64,000 nucleotides of DNA from Malus domestica (GCF_042453785.1 NC_091673.1:1619501-1683500), one strand, 5' to 3'; counted from the stretch's first letter, positions 36,442 to 50,068 are shown. Notes: generated from the sequence alone by a model not told the origin. Numbers and translations are program-made.

Positions 36442-39292
36442 TTAAAATCCTTTCAACGCCGAAGGCAACTTGTCAGGATTCTTCTGGAAATATGCAGCAA
36501 TGGCTATCAGGATGATGAGTATGATGACCCATAAGCTCAACACTCCTCCTGCAACCAAACCAAAGAGAAATATGTCTCATTCTTAATGAACTCAACATGC
36601 AACAACGTTAAGGGACTCGATACTCGTCCCGCCATACAAACAAAAGAAGTTTAGGCATTTTCGGGTAGAAATAATGGACTCAAATTTCACATTTCAGAAA
36701 GTTCAGCACTGGTGATCCTAATCATCCTGTTACCGTCCTAATGTTGTAGGGTTGAAATCAGAATTAGTTATTGTTTCAACTTTGCATTTATTCATACCGA
36801 GTTGGTGTTTTAATTTCTAAGTTCCTAGATAGCATAAAGGATGAAGTGAGTTGGAATTTAGTTGCTTGTACCACCAGAGCCATGACCAACCAGAACGGGC
36901 TCCAAATATTGGTTAGGTTTTCTTCTACCATGATGATTCTACTAGGTTGTAAATAGCAATTCCACAATTTCCAAGAAAAGTGACGACATGTGATTGAATT
37001 ATCCAACTAAAAATGATGGTATGCACTTACCATTTTTCTTCTCCACCTCAAGTGTGGACACCCTTGCACTTGAATCCATGGATGCCGAAGCCAAAGCTCT
37101 GTATTTAAAACCACACACTTTACTAACAGTTCAAGGGGTAGAAGACGCATAAAGTTGAGACGTTGTTTACCTTGAATCATGAGAGAAACTCAATGCAGTT
37201 ACCAAGCCCATGTGTGCTTTCTTAACCACTTTATGAATCCGCATTCTGGTTGGATTTACTATCACAAGATCTCCAACAGCTGTCCCACTGCATTTTCATC
37301 GATCAAACGTGTTAATTTTCTCCTTTATCCAGAAAATCAATGCAAGTACTGTTAAACTGATGATCTCAAACGATATGAAATGCAGTCTCATTTGACACAT
37401 TGCACTATATGAAAAGCATCTCCAAAAATGTTAACGGTAAGCTTCTAATATAAATTTTACCATGCAAGGAGTTTTCCATCAGCTGAAACATCAAAGGCGG
37501 AAATAATGTCTCTACTAATGGTCTTTGATCCAATCCTCTTCCAAGTGGTCGTGTTCCATGTTACAATGCTTCCCGATTTATCTATATTATACAATAGGTA
37601 CAGATAAAAATAATAAACTCATACAAAGGTAGAGCGATGGCAGTTATCGAGAAAACAGATGAATTGTTTTTTATCTACCTGCAATATATAAAATATGAAC
37701 CCCATCATCAATTACAGAAAATCTGCATCCGCAAAAAACCTCATCCTGCATGTATTATACTCATTGGTTACATTAAAAGAAAAGCATGAGGAACCTCTAA
37801 TTCATATTTAATGACCAAGTGGTAACAACAGACATGTAGGTTAATGATTCGCAACAATGCAGAGATATAGGTGTCAGAGGCTCGACATATTTTTTAGTCG
37901 GTGTTCAATAAGCATACAACTAAATACAATACAAGCACCCATGTCAATCTACAAAGTCGAAGATAATTTCCATCCACTTAAAGTTGGATATCAAATATTT
38001 TTATTTAGGCAAGAATTTCAGATATTGCTAACCCTTTCCGCTGGTAGAGAAGCTACAACGGTAGATGAAGTTACATCCCACACCCTACCAGGGCCTCTAT
38101 CTCCTAAGGAGATGAGAAATTTCCCATCAGGGCTGCAAGATAACCAAGCCAGATCATCAGCAACGACTTCACAAATAAAAGACATACAAAGTAAGTTTTT
38201 CAATGTCACCAATATTGCCGACCTGAAATCTAATTGCTTCATTGTAGTATGAGCTTTAGCTTCATCGAGAATAATTACCATGCTAGGCCACTTGAAAACC
38301 CTTAACTTGCCATCCTGTGCTGCACCAAAGGAGAGCATTATTATACGGTATGCTATCCACTGTCACATCTAAAAACAATCCAGAAAATAAAACTGTAAGA
38401 TACTAATAAATTTCAACAAATGTAATTGAATCCAAAAAATAAAAGGTGAAGGATGGTCCATACCTCGCCTCCAGCAGCAAGCATGGAACCGTCTCTGTCA
38501 AACGCCAAAGCTAACTGTTGTCCAACATCTTGCAATTGCTCCAGCACTCTCTCAGACTGCCTCAATGCCAGTTTAGGTACTTCATCGCTTTCTTCCTCCA
38601 ATTCAAACCATCTGCACAAGAAAATATATATGCCCTTATAGCATCCTACAGCTCAAGAACCTGAAGATATAATCATGGAAAAAAATAGTAAATCTGAGTT
38701 GGGTTTCACTTGTTTCAAGCCAAATGAATAGGTAAATAAAGATAAATCAAATCAGTAAAAGATTGAATCTTGTGCTTTCAGTATGACAGATAGATGGGAA
38801 AGTTGAACAAAAAAGACCTGCAACTATCAGGGAAAGAACAAACGAGGCCGCTACCGGCGGGGTGAACCGCCATTCTATACGGCAAATTGGAGCCAGTGTT
38901 GAGCTTAGCCACCTGAAAAATCAAACACCAAACACCCAATTACACGCAGCCAGGCAAATCTATGCAACACCACATATATGCAAAAACTGGAAGGGTGGGA
39001 TTGGGGATTGAAGTATTACCGGCTGATTGGAGAGAGAAACGGAGGCGGGATCGAATTGGGCTATAAGGATGGCGTTTGGGACGCCGCTGCGGCCCTCGCC
39101 GCCACCGCCGGAGAAAACGACGTAGTTTTGGCTGGAATCGAATTGGGCTAGTTCAGTCTGGGTCTCGATTTCCTTTTTGTCGTCGCCGGCGTCGTCTTCC
39201 TGGTCCGGTCGTTTAGATTTGCCGAGACCCGGAAGCCAAGCGGCGGCGTAGAAAGGGACGCCGTACTTCTGGTAGTTATTGGGAGTGTCCAT
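36442..39292 (-). CDS. SEC12-like WD40 protein, ER anchored
   Basis: Ten exons: 39020-39292, 38818-38912, 38464-38611, 38223-38314, 38033-38132, 37679-37745, 37461-37581, 37171-37287, 37031-37098 and 36442-36548, giving 395 aa. SEC12 is the ER guanine-nucleotide exchange factor that loads the GTPase SAR1 to start COPII coat assembly. Visible family marks are YGVPFYAAAWLP, the glycine-rich GGGGEGRSGVPNA loop (K-loop region), WD40-type blades (SPDGKFLISLG, AGGEDGKLRVFKWP, SADGKLLA, SASMDSSARV) and one C-terminal membrane span (about residues 362-378, LSLWVIILIILIAIAAYF). A short luminal tail follows. The start at 39292 is the first ATG. It fits Arabidopsis At2g01470 by sequence and neighbours; PHF1, a phosphate-transporter trafficking paralogue, is the alternative. 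Confidence 0.9.
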
Positions 39293-39346
39293 TGGCACTT
39301 GGGATTTTCGGATCAGATCTTTGTCTGAGAAATGACAGACAAACTG

Positions 39347-39389
<43 letters not shown>

Positions 39390-40282
39390 TAAGCTCCCTT
39401 TTTAAAATTTATATTTTCCCAACAAAAAATTATTTAGATTTGATGAAAAAATAAATTAATCCAGAATTTAAATTAGGATATCCTTTTGCAAAAATAGCAT
39501 TCTTACGTCCTACATTTTGAGATATGAACAAATATTTTTGATAATTTACTTCTGCATATGTGTAAAATTGTTACGTACATAAATGAAAAACTATCGTTAC
39601 AACTTTAATTTTGAAATAACAATGTTATACTAAAAAATGCACATCTGTTATAGCCAATATATACATCAACGAGTTGATATCAACTCGACTATCGTTTATG
39701 AGATTTCAACTCAGGAAGTCCTCCTTCTATCTTCACTAATTAATTTCACATTCAGTGGTCAAATTTGGCTGTGGGTTCAAGACAAAGCGCGAAGGCTCTT
39801 TCTTTGCAATCAGTACAAGTCCGTCTGCCAGAGTAAATGGGGCCGCCCATAAATAATCTGGACACAAATTTAGCCACAAAAAATATGGATGTGTATTCTC
39901 CGCCTGTAATTTTCATCTTCATCAGAGTATTCCCGGAGAAGGGATCACTTAATACATTGATTCATTGCGACTTAAATCGATCCTAGTTCCGAAAAACAGG
40001 TAAACTGAAACCGTAATTAGGAAGTTACTGTTCAGATTCAGGTATTCGGCGATTGATTTGAACCCGCAAAAGGAGATGGAGGGGCTCTCTGTGGCAGCCG
40101 CAGTGAAGATGATATGATCAGTGCAACACGAAAATCTCTTTCTTGCAACGCAAAACAGAAAACAAAACGACATCATTGACGCTTCCTTTCGTAGAGTGAG
40201 TAACCAACGAGCGCAGACATTAAAAATGTCCATAGTACCTGTCACAGAAGCACACGAACGGATTAGCACAAGTAACACCTAT
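39293..40282. other. SEC12-like promoter / 3' region of next gene
   Basis: An (at)n microsatellite lies just upstream of the SEC12-like start (about 39349-39377). The rest should hold the promoter and, near 40283, the 3' UTR of the kinase/CYTH gene. No other gene seen. Confidence 0.5.
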
Positions 40283-43200
40283 TTATCCAACAGATGGACA
40301 AATAGTAGTTCCAGAACTTTGTGAGGAATAAGGTATTGGAAGCACCGTATTGATTGTATGCCACCGCTCAAGTCTTCTAATCCTTGACTGGATGTCTTCG
40401 ATAACTCCTTCAACCGGAGAAACTTCCCTGATTGGTGAGGATTCAGAAGCTGAACTGCTGCCCTGTTCATTACACCATGATATTTTCACTGAACATTAGA
40501 AATGCAGAATTGCAAGAATGAGTTTCTCTCGTTGGCTTATGCCATTATTTCTCTCATTCACAAAGTCTGCCAAGTCTCTAAAGTCAGCATAATTCGTGTG
40601 AGTTTTTTTTTCCACCATTGGACATCAATGGTTACCTCAACTGTATTTGTTGTGACAGTTTTCTCAACTAAATTCCAAAAATAAATGGGATGCCATCCAT
40701 TAATTTGATAGCAAAATACCTGAGATTGAATAAATTCCACAAGTTCCTGCAACCTTGCAGCTTGCTGAGCGTGAATTCCACCTGAGCCTCTTCCCAATGC
40801 TGGCAATCTTTCCAGAACTATTTGAAGATAGCTCTACAACAAACAAACCAACTACCAAGTCAGATGAAATGTAACCAAAAATGAAAAAGAAGAAAGGTTT
40901 CATCCAGAATTCTGAATTCGAAACCATGCAAGAACAGAAACTTTGCAGTGTAAGTACAGGCAAAAACCTTCGTAGTATATGAATCATCCAGTTTAAGCGT
41001 TGACCCTGCAGCTGCTACAGCATCTTTATCAACCCCCTTGATTTGCAAGTAAGGGTTTGGGGCATCTTGTAGATGATCGACCTCAACCAAAATCTAAAGA
41101 GAATCAGAACCAATTCTAAATTAAACACCAACTAAAAATATACATGTTACAACCACAGACAAAGTACTTTCCAGAAAGTATATATGTAAAAAAAAACCAG
41201 ATAAATCTCATAGAAGTTGATCTGACCTTTCCATCTTGGTAGATAAATGCAGATGCTTCAATATAAGCTACGGCTTGATACCCAAGGTTAAGAAGCCCCG
41301 CAACTGTGCTAATGCTAATATCAAAATCCACTTTAGGTTGGATGATGAAGTTTCCTTCTCTTATAGGCTAACCAAACCAAATTCGGGAAAAAGAAAAATA
41401 GAAGAATTAAGTGTATACCGTAGGTGGAAAGATAAAACACTGTATTTATTAACAAAAAGAGCAAACTATATATAGGACACATTACAAACCTCCCGTATCA
41501 GCAATGCAAATCTGCCCTCACATATTCTGACCCTAATGCAGTCACCCTCTGTTAACTGCCCATTAGTGGGAAGTCCAGGAAGCTTCAAGTATATATCAAT
41601 GAAATTCTGCACGGAGCTGCAGAACTTTGAAGGATCCAGTATTTTTAAAATATCTTGGTATGCCACCTGTAAGTAAACGGAAAAAGTTAGAATATGTTAG
41701 GTGCAAAACAAATTTTATGGATCAAGATAGAAGCAAGATGATTCCCGTACTTGCTTGTTACTCTTCAATACAAACAATGAGCTCTCAGGGGAAAGCACTG
41801 GATCAAAGTCATTTCGAATTTTGAGCTGCATTAAGATAAGGAGAAACGAACACCAGATTTAGCCCTTGAAAGTTGCAACCAAATATCAGCAGTAAAAGAA
41901 GTTCTTTCACATGGCGACAATTGAACTACTGTTCTAATAAGGTTAAAGTCCTAACATGTGCATGAACAAGATGGGGTTCAATGAACTGCTGGAACATTGG
42001 AAACACTGTCATCATGATCTCATTCTGGGACATAAAACACCCCACTCTACTTTTATCCCTTTGAACTCTAGAAATGAGGTGTGAATGAACACCTCCAACC
42101 TGATAACCAAAAAACAACAATGGATAGTTCCTGGTCAGTCTTTCTCATAAACAGCTCAAACTGACTTAGAAACACAATGAATACATAGATATCAAAGCTC
42201 TAACAGTACAGTGGGGGTTATACTTACAACAGCAATCCACAAGTCAAGTGATTTTCGGATATGTGGATGCAAAGCATAAACTCCTTCAAAAATAATCTGT
42301 TACAGAAAATACAAAGTATAAACTAATAGATTTGTTTAAAGGAAAACACAGAACAATAAAATATTATCCCAATGGAACAAGCCAAAATTCTGGGAGTACT
42401 GTCAAGCCTGTCTGATAACTTACCACTCCACAGTCTTCAGAAACTTCAAGTTCCTTAAAGTCACTCCGAGCACCAGTTTCCAAATCAAATAAAGGTACTT
42501 TTGTCCTTTGACCATTCCTTATATCATCAATGTTCTGCAAATGGTAATGTAAGACTACTAAGTACTGCAACAAGAAAGCCAGGCGCACACAGTATATCTA
42601 AATTTGGCGCTGTGAATTTTGAAGTCAATGAAATCATATTTTCACTGTTGCCATCATAAATTGTAACTTAAGATGTGATTCAGCAAAGGTCAAAAGGATA
42701 AGCCATCAAATTGGCAGTTATTTGGCAACTGGAAAAACAAATTAGGGAAATATGACCGTCAAGGCTTCAACAACCTTAAGGGCTTACTAAGGGATGAACT
42801 TTACATGGTAACTCAAAAAACATAAACATAATGGGCATATGGAAGAAACTAATATAAAACAAGGCATGCTTTCTGTTTCTTCATGGGGTAACATTTTATT
42901 GTCTAGCACAATTATACCAATCATCTGACTGGCCATCCCATATGGCCCAGAGTTGTACTAAAAAGAGAATACAAAACTAGTAAAAAAATATCCAGTCATC
43001 AAACCTTACTTTTGAAAGCAAAGACATATCCAGCGAGCTGAAGTCATCATACTTGAAATCCTTAACTTGTTCAGATTTATAATAGCTTTCAAGCGAAATA
43101 ACTTCACATCCTACTATGTTTGCCATTTTATGAGCCAAACTAGTTTTTCCAGAACCACTTGGACCTCCTAGAAGGACAACACCAGCGACAACATAAGGAC

Positions 43201-46200
43201 GTACTTCAAGCTCAATTAAGTTGGAATGGTAAAAGGTACTGAGAAATAACAGTTCTTGAAATGAATTAGGACTGTATTTTTCTGTTTACAGAATGGAATA
43301 GAAAACACAAAAAGGAGAGACGGTGAGAGTAGATAAAGCCTGTATTACCAATTCCAACTATAACTGGAAACCCTTTATTCTCCAACAATGCCTGAAAAAG
43401 ATGAATAATGTATGAAGGTACATTCCAACAAAAACATACTACTAAGTTTGGTCTTTTTTATACACTTTTAAGTTTTCATCATGGAAATCTCTCAGACAAT
43501 TCCTTATTCACTTCACTCCTTACCTGTATTGCTTGCACAGCAAGAAGCAATCCTCGATCCAAGTCATACGAGTCAGGCATTGGAGCAAGTTGCATGGTAT
43601 CCCTGAAAGAGGATGGATCTGTGGTTGCTTCATGAGAGAAGTCGAAACACAAACAGATGTAACACATCCAAGAAAGATATATATCTCTAAGTCAAAGTAA
43701 CTTACCTATGGTTGAGTTTTCGGCTTGGGAAGGATCAGATGAGATGAAATGCCATGTTGCTAATATAGGTTCCATCTTAGATTTTGTTGGAGATCTAGTC
43801 CATGGCTGAGATAGATCCTCAAGCCGAGTAACAAGGTTTGGAGGAACGCGAATTGGTCTTGGTGCAACAATTGTTTTGTCCTGATCACTGGCCATAGATG
43901 TATTTGGCAAAAGGGGTGGTGTATTAAGGCGAGGTACACCTGCATCAAGAACAAACATGATCTACGTTACACACACAGCAGAGAGAGAGATAAATAACAA
44001 TACAAACCCTTGTGTCTTAGTACCAAAGGTGCAGGCATAATGGTTCAAAACCAAAAATACAAAAATAACTTGGAATTAAAAAGATGAAAAGATGAGCTAT
44101 TTCTAGCTTCCGACCTTTGCTCTCAAGAATCATTTCTAGATATGATTTAGTGATCCAAGGCTCAGTGATACCCATTTTCAATGCTTCAGTTCCAACTGTC
44201 TGCACAAGAGTAAGAAACAAATGAACGTTTAGTTGTTAACAAATGACAAGCCAATATCTCAGGTTCCAGAATCTATATTTCCTACATTTCAAAACCAAAA
44301 AAAATGCTATAACGACTATAGTAAAAATGCAAAGTTCATACTTTTCTATTTGTGCCCCTCAGCACCATGAAGGTCTCACCAAGGGAATCAATGGTTTCAA
44401 GTGACAAGGAAGCATTGCCATTATCAACTGATTTTGATGCTCGTTTGTAACTAACAACCACAACATATCCCAAAGCCAGTAACCCACCCAGGGTCATCCT
44501 TCCAACCTGCTTTCAATGTTAAAAGGAGCAAACAGATAAGAGTTATTAAACATCTAGAAACTTTACAGTAATATTATGCAAGGAGTCAGCCTTTACAAAA
44601 TTTCACATATAAACAGACATCTCATCTAAAATCCCCAAAGAATAACCCTATTATTTGCTCGTCACTGACTAGAAAGCTTGCATAAGAACCATAAACCCTA
44701 AAACAGAATGTAGATAGATGAGGAACCAACCTAAAGTATATCCCGATGATCAGTGGCTTTGTGTATTATCTAGTGTCCATACTATAGTCGAAACCAATGA
44801 AAATAATTCTTACCTCAAACTCAGCTTTTGGTCTGATAATGAAATTTTTGTCAACAATCCTCTGGTCCCCCAGTGAGAGATAATATCTTATACCCGATTG
44901 ACGCACCTTGATCCAATCATTTATCCGTGCTTCTTCACTCGCTGAAGGAGGCCTAAGATACATCTCAATAAAACTGAAAGAAAATAAATTGTGCAAAAGC
45001 TTCAGTTGCAGTAGAATTCAAAATTTTAGGAATAAAAACAATTTACTTTTCTTTAGTTCTATAACATCAAAAGAAATAGACAAGATATATATATAACAAT
45101 CATCCACCAGAGTCCCAAACTCACTTATCTATTTGAGGTTCACCTCCTTGGAAGGCATAAGCAAAATGCCCCTCTGCTGCCTGTAATGAAAATGTGAAAT
45201 GTAAGTCATATTGATGAAAGCATGAGGGTGATGAATAACACCCTATCTCAAACTAAAGTTTCAAGAAATAAGATGGAGCACCAGTAAAAGCTAAAGGAAA
45301 AACAACACTATAATTGACAACACTATTGCCCACACACATACACATTACAGTTAAAATGATTTGATAGGCTGTATCATACTAAAAACTCACTTGATTCCAC
45401 CATATGCATTCATCTTAAAAAGATTGGGCCAGTTTATTTCTCAAACAAAAAAAAAAAGAAGTGGGCCAGTACAAAAGCCATTTTCTCTAAGCAAGTTAAT
45501 GTCATCAAGGAGTTAAGATAATACAAAAAATGTTAAACACTGAAAGAGGGTCTTTTCAGGCTTTAATCAGATCACCCAATCATATAGCCAAAAGAGAAAT
45601 TTAAATGGACCCAATATCCATTGAAATAAATTATATAAGGCACATACAGACCTCACTCCTGCATTTCAGCTTGTAGATTGCCTCCCTAAATGATGAGACA
45701 AAGCTGTTGTTAATCCTAATCTGCAAAATAAATACTATATATTGAGAATTAACAGTGAAATTTCAAAGGTAAGATCAGTCAAAGACCAACCTGTGCATGA
45801 TGAAGGTCTGGTTCAATGTGCTTCCTGAACAATGGGAAAATGCTGTCAATAAGATAATCCAATGAACAAGAATCTCCGATATCATATCGAACTTTGGATA
45901 GAAGGCTAAAATGAACACCACCAACCTGATATACCAAAAACACATATCAACTGTCATGTCAATTTTCTGTTAACTGATATTCTAGAAGCCCCGACAAACC
46001 AAATAGGATTAAGAAGATTTTACCACTGCAACTCGAATATCTAGCAAAGAGCGAAGCTTTGCATGCAAAGCATAGGTACCATCAACTATTACCTGTAGAC
46101 AAGGGGAGGATAAGAACCTAACAATCAAGGAAAATCATACAGGTTGAGGACCAAACAAACTTACCACCCCAGATGAAGCACTCTTTATTGTTTTTGAACC

Positions 46201-47170
46201 AACACGTTTCTTTTGTTGATAGTCAAATACTGGAATCAATGTATCCTCACCCTTTGTCAAATCCTGTTTTCAGCATACGCATGTCTTACTAAGTTCACAG
46301 ACATAATCAAGTAATGAGAAACATGACAATAAAGAAGTGGATGCAAACCTCAAGATTTCTGACCAGCATATCAAAATCTATTGAACCCAGATCATTCCCT
46401 TCATCAAATCCATCACGATAGTTCTCCATTGACACAACAGTGCAACCAATAACAGATGCCACCTTTTCTGCTAAGCTTCAGGAAACATTAAAATGGAAAT
46501 AAAAATTAACACCACGACAAACACGAGAAGGAATGCTTTTTGCCCTACATAAAACTCTATACATACCTTGTTTTACCAGAACCACTTGGACCACCAATGC
46601 CAACTGTTACAATGCCCTCTTTTTTCTCTCTAAGTTCTTGGATAGACTTTACTAGCAAATAATATCCGTGATCGAAAGACTGCACCATCTCAACACCAGC
46701 AGTAATTAGGGCATCTCATATAATATCAGAAATGAATAGGTTCAAGTAATGTATATATGTAATGGCATCTTAACCCGACTTCGAGATTCAGGTCAGTTCC
46801 TAGAATTCTCATTTCCTAATTGAACCCGCAAGCAGCAAATGAGAACCCAAACAAGCCCAAAATCTCACCTAACCAGTAGAAACAAAAATTACAGCTCCAA
46901 AACACAAATCCCAATTCCATGAAAACCCATAATTTCAAGGCAAAAAATCACTCCAACAATTCAATATTACGAGCAAAAAAAATGGAAAAATGCCGAACTG
47001 CAAAGCAAAGTACAAAGAAGCCAAGTGCTAGGTGAAAGTCTGAACTGTCATACCACATGGAGAGGAAGCGATTGGAGAATTGAGGAAGAGGAAGAGGAAG
47101 TGGAGGGTTGCTGCTGGAAGTAGTCGCGGCCTCCTTCTTGGAAGACTCGCTGTACGACGTCCTCGTCCAT
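40283..47170 (-). CDS. Uridine-kinase-like / CYTH protein with two tandem modules
   Basis: The model has 24 exons and 953 aa. Outer exons are 47054-47170 and 40283-40462; P-loop exons are 46567-46679 and 43010-43167. The chain holds two PRK/uridine-kinase-like modules, each followed by a CYTH-like (triphosphate tunnel) region. Walker A is GGPSGSGKT at residues 68-76 and again at about 523-531. Each is followed by [11 protein letters not shown] or [11 protein letters not shown], then VGGVH and a FxxFIEP/FRKHIEP segment. The CYTH-like regions contain [10 protein letters not shown]...[10 protein letters not shown] and [16 protein letters not shown]...[10 protein letters not shown]. Plant orthologues are often annotated 'uridine-cytidine kinase C'. 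The enzymatic activity is unproven, and related one-module proteins TTM1/TTM2 hydrolyse pyrophosphate. By memory it matches At2g01460. One acceptor (second P-loop exon) has an in-frame alternative. Confidence 0.88.
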
Positions 47171-47583
47171 TTCTGGGGTCTCGACGAAGAAGATGAAGTC
47201 CTGGAAGTGGAGGATTCGCGGAAGAAATCGCAAATCCCCAACCAATTCGAGCTCTCACCTAATCTTTTCTTTTCTTTTTTTGTTCTCAGATTGTTTGCTA
47301 GAGAGAGGAAACTTATGCTCCAATTAAAGACAGAATCTTTATTATTTCTTTTCCTCGTCCCGCCTTGTTTCTGTTGCATCTTTTGTGTTGGGAATTTTGC
47401 TTACTTTTAACGTTTAATCTAATAAAATTTATCAACCGAAAAGAGATTGTAGGAAACAAAATTCTAACCATCTTTTTTAAGTTTTGATTTGGCTATGGTA
47501 ACGATTTTTATCAACTCAACCAATCATCATTGACTTAGCAAATGAAATCATTCCACTTGTTATATATTATTTAAAAATATATA
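47171..47583 (-). promoter_or_regulatory. 5' leader and promoter of kinase/CYTH gene
   Basis: Upstream of the chosen ATG. The frames that overlap here are low-complexity Ser/Arg translations of leader sequence and are not called. The gene start was chosen because [16 protein letters not shown] and the following Ser run read as a natural N-terminus that joins in phase to exon 2. Confidence 0.35.
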
Positions 47584-47920
47584 TGGACGAGAAAATTTAA
47601 GATTATTAAGAAATTTCAAAATGACAAAAATATAAATGACGAAATTTTGTTTTGTAGAATTTATAAATTTTCTTGTTTAATTAACTTAATAAAACAATGA
47701 AATTTGAATACGGAATTTTTTTTATTTTTAGACTCTCGCTCATGAAAATTTAGAAATTAAACATGTTTACATGAAATTTAAACTTGAGAATTGGAAGTCT
47801 CAAATTCCAAATTCTTTTGTCCACGCGAAAATTCGAAATTCTTATGTTATAAATATAAACAAAAGAGCATGTAATGTAAAATTTTTATCAGAATTTATAA
47901 ATTTATTTTTCTCGTTCAAA
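47584..47920. repeat. Short TIR repeat, copy B
   Basis: Starts tggacgagaaaattt and ends with the inverted tttttctcgttcaaa. It matches 4264-4579 in reverse orientation over most of its length. Non-coding, about 340 bp. Confidence 0.6.
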
Positions 47921-48338
47921 CAAGTTAAATTTATATGATTGACAATGATAAAGAATGTTGACACATAAACCAAATCATTTTCAAAAAATTCTAAAGTCTA
48001 CATGAAAATAAAAACTAGAGATTTAAAACTTCAAGAGCCCAAAAGGCCACATCCACATAAGACGATAAGAACCCAAAAACAGATGAGGAGAGTCCAGTTC
48101 CAAATCAGCCGGCCCAAATACTATTTCAGTATCCAATAAGGAAAGTCCAGTCAAATCCATGTTATAATTCGTAGATTAACTTTAAACCCTTTTGTTTTTT
48201 TTTGGTAAACAACTTTAAACCTTTTTGTCATGGTGATTTGACATGTAATAACAACTATGGGTCTCTTTTCTATTCAAGCGATGTATTTATAGTCCAAAAC
48301 ATGTTTTTCTAGATAATTTGGGTAAATGTTTTATACGA

Positions 48339-48500
48339 GAGTAATGCTAGAGAGATTGAGTTTGTAGATAAAATTTTGAAAATTAAAAGACATGGAAGTT
48401 GTTTATTGATTACACGTTGATAAACGTGCTTATTCTTGTTGGTAACACGTTATTTAGTTTGTAAATTTAATTTCCAAATTTGATCTCTTTAGCATTGCCT
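48339..48500. repeat. Short inverted-repeat element, copy B
   Basis: Left end gagtaatgctagagagat and right end, inverted, aggcaatgctaaagagat form TIRs of about 25 bases. Internal words relate it to 23541-23695 in opposite orientation. Confidence 0.6.
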
Positions 48501-49591
48501 CCTATACACACATGAGGTACTTTAGTTACAGGAGTTTATCACCACCTTAAAATATCATGTCACTTATCAAGGTCATGTGTTGAGAGTTGTTAAACCGTCA
48601 CTAATAAAATCCATGTGAAAATAGTCTTATACATCATTTGTGTTAGTAGCTCATGACATCATAATGATAATAAATTCGTCTTACTCTAGTTATTATCCAT
48701 ACGTACAGAATACGAATACAATCAACTTGCATAAAACAAATTCATTTTTTCACGACATTCTAAATCTAATAATATAATACTAAATATCAAGAAACTTAAT
48801 GATTGAGAATGTAAAATATAATGTACTCGTTCTATATAAATTTGTTTTTACGGTCGACAGTAGAATAACCACGGAAATGTATCGATAATGATAATTAAAG
48901 GAGAGATGCACTTTCTGACACTCAGGTGCCAAAAGTCAACGGCCCTTCTGGCCACTTTTACTATGTTGACTCTTTGTCTTTTACCGCTGCCTCGTTTTTA
49001 CGCTCATTTTTTTCTATGCGCATGTTCGGTCATTGACTTTCAGTCCCATGTCACCATCACGCGCCACATTCGTCCACCAAAGGCATGTTCCTATGTGCGC
49101 GCCCTCAACTCCTTACCATGAGCTCTACCCATTTTTACCAAAATTTATTGTAAATTCAAACAACTAAAACTTCAAATTGCAGAAATCATCTTCGAAGTTC
49201 ACCAAGATTTCATTTCAGTCCTTGTAAAATATTTTGTTTCACATTACTCATCCAACTTAATGAATTGGGTGAGTAAACAAAATTGATCTACAAGGACAAA
49301 AATGATACAAAATATCCTAAAATGGTTACAGTAATTTAGCGTATATAAAATAGGAAAAATTACACATAGAGTCAAATTATAAGACTATATTTTAGGAAGA
49401 GACGAAGTTTTTTTATTTATTTTAAAGAGGAATGTGGCATGATGTCACGGTTGTTTTTTTTAATTATCCTTGCATTTACAATTTTACCTCTCTATGTTTG
49501 AAACATGGGTCTCTTTCTCCTCATTCTTCTCTATCCTCTTTTTGTCTTCATTACTTCTCTCTTTCTCTCTCTCGTTCTTCTTCCTACCTCT

Positions 49592-49680
49592 CTCATCCTC
49601 GTTCTTCATCCTACCTCTCCCTCATCCTCGTTCTTCATCCTACCTCTCCCTCATCCTCGTTCTTCATCGTACCTCTCTTC
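49592..49680. repeat. 29-bp tandem repeat, three units
   Basis: The unit begins ctcatcctcgttcttcatcc and ends tacctctcc. Units start at 49592, 49621 and 49650; the first two are identical and the third differs slightly. It lies within a longer pyrimidine-rich tract (about 49505-49705). Confidence 0.88.
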
Positions 49681-49816
49681 TCTCTCTCCTCCTCTTCTTT
49701 GTATTGTTTCTTAGATTTATGAATGTTTCTTTTTCTTTTATGAGAACAATTGAGATTTTATTTTATTTTTTGGTTTTTTTTAAGTGTTTGATTTTTTTTA
49801 TGAGTTGGATGCAATC

Positions 49817-50068
49817 ATTTTGAAACTGATCTTGCAAAAGTGCTAAAATTTTGAAACTCATATTGTAGAAGTGTTGAAAATTTGGAAATTGATCTTGCAA
49901 AAATGCTGGAACTTTGAAACTAATATTGCAAAAGTAATAGAATTTTGAAACTGATATTACAAAAAATTATGAAATTGATCTTGCAAAGGAGCATGACTAG
50001 TGAAATTGATCTTGTAGAAGAACATGAATTGTGAAACTAATATTGCAGAAGTGCATAAATTAATCTTT
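49817..50068. repeat. Degenerate tandem array, about 31-bp period, eight units
   Basis: Eight consecutive units follow the pattern tttgaaactgatcttgcaaa plus agtgctaaaat with many substitutions. The conserved core is gaaa(c/t)t.at.ttg.a.aag. The period is not a multiple of three and no long frame exists, so it is not coding. Confidence 0.78.

Noticed and set aside
46948-47379. 143-aa Ser-rich frame over the start of the kinase/CYTH gene
   Set aside because: Shadow frame of exon 1 and leader; the called frame has family-like sequence and joins exon 2 in phase.
49470-49823. Hydrophobic frames at 49.4-49.8 kb
   Set aside because: Translation of a pyrimidine-rich tandem repeat (Ser/Leu/Phe runs); no gene structure.
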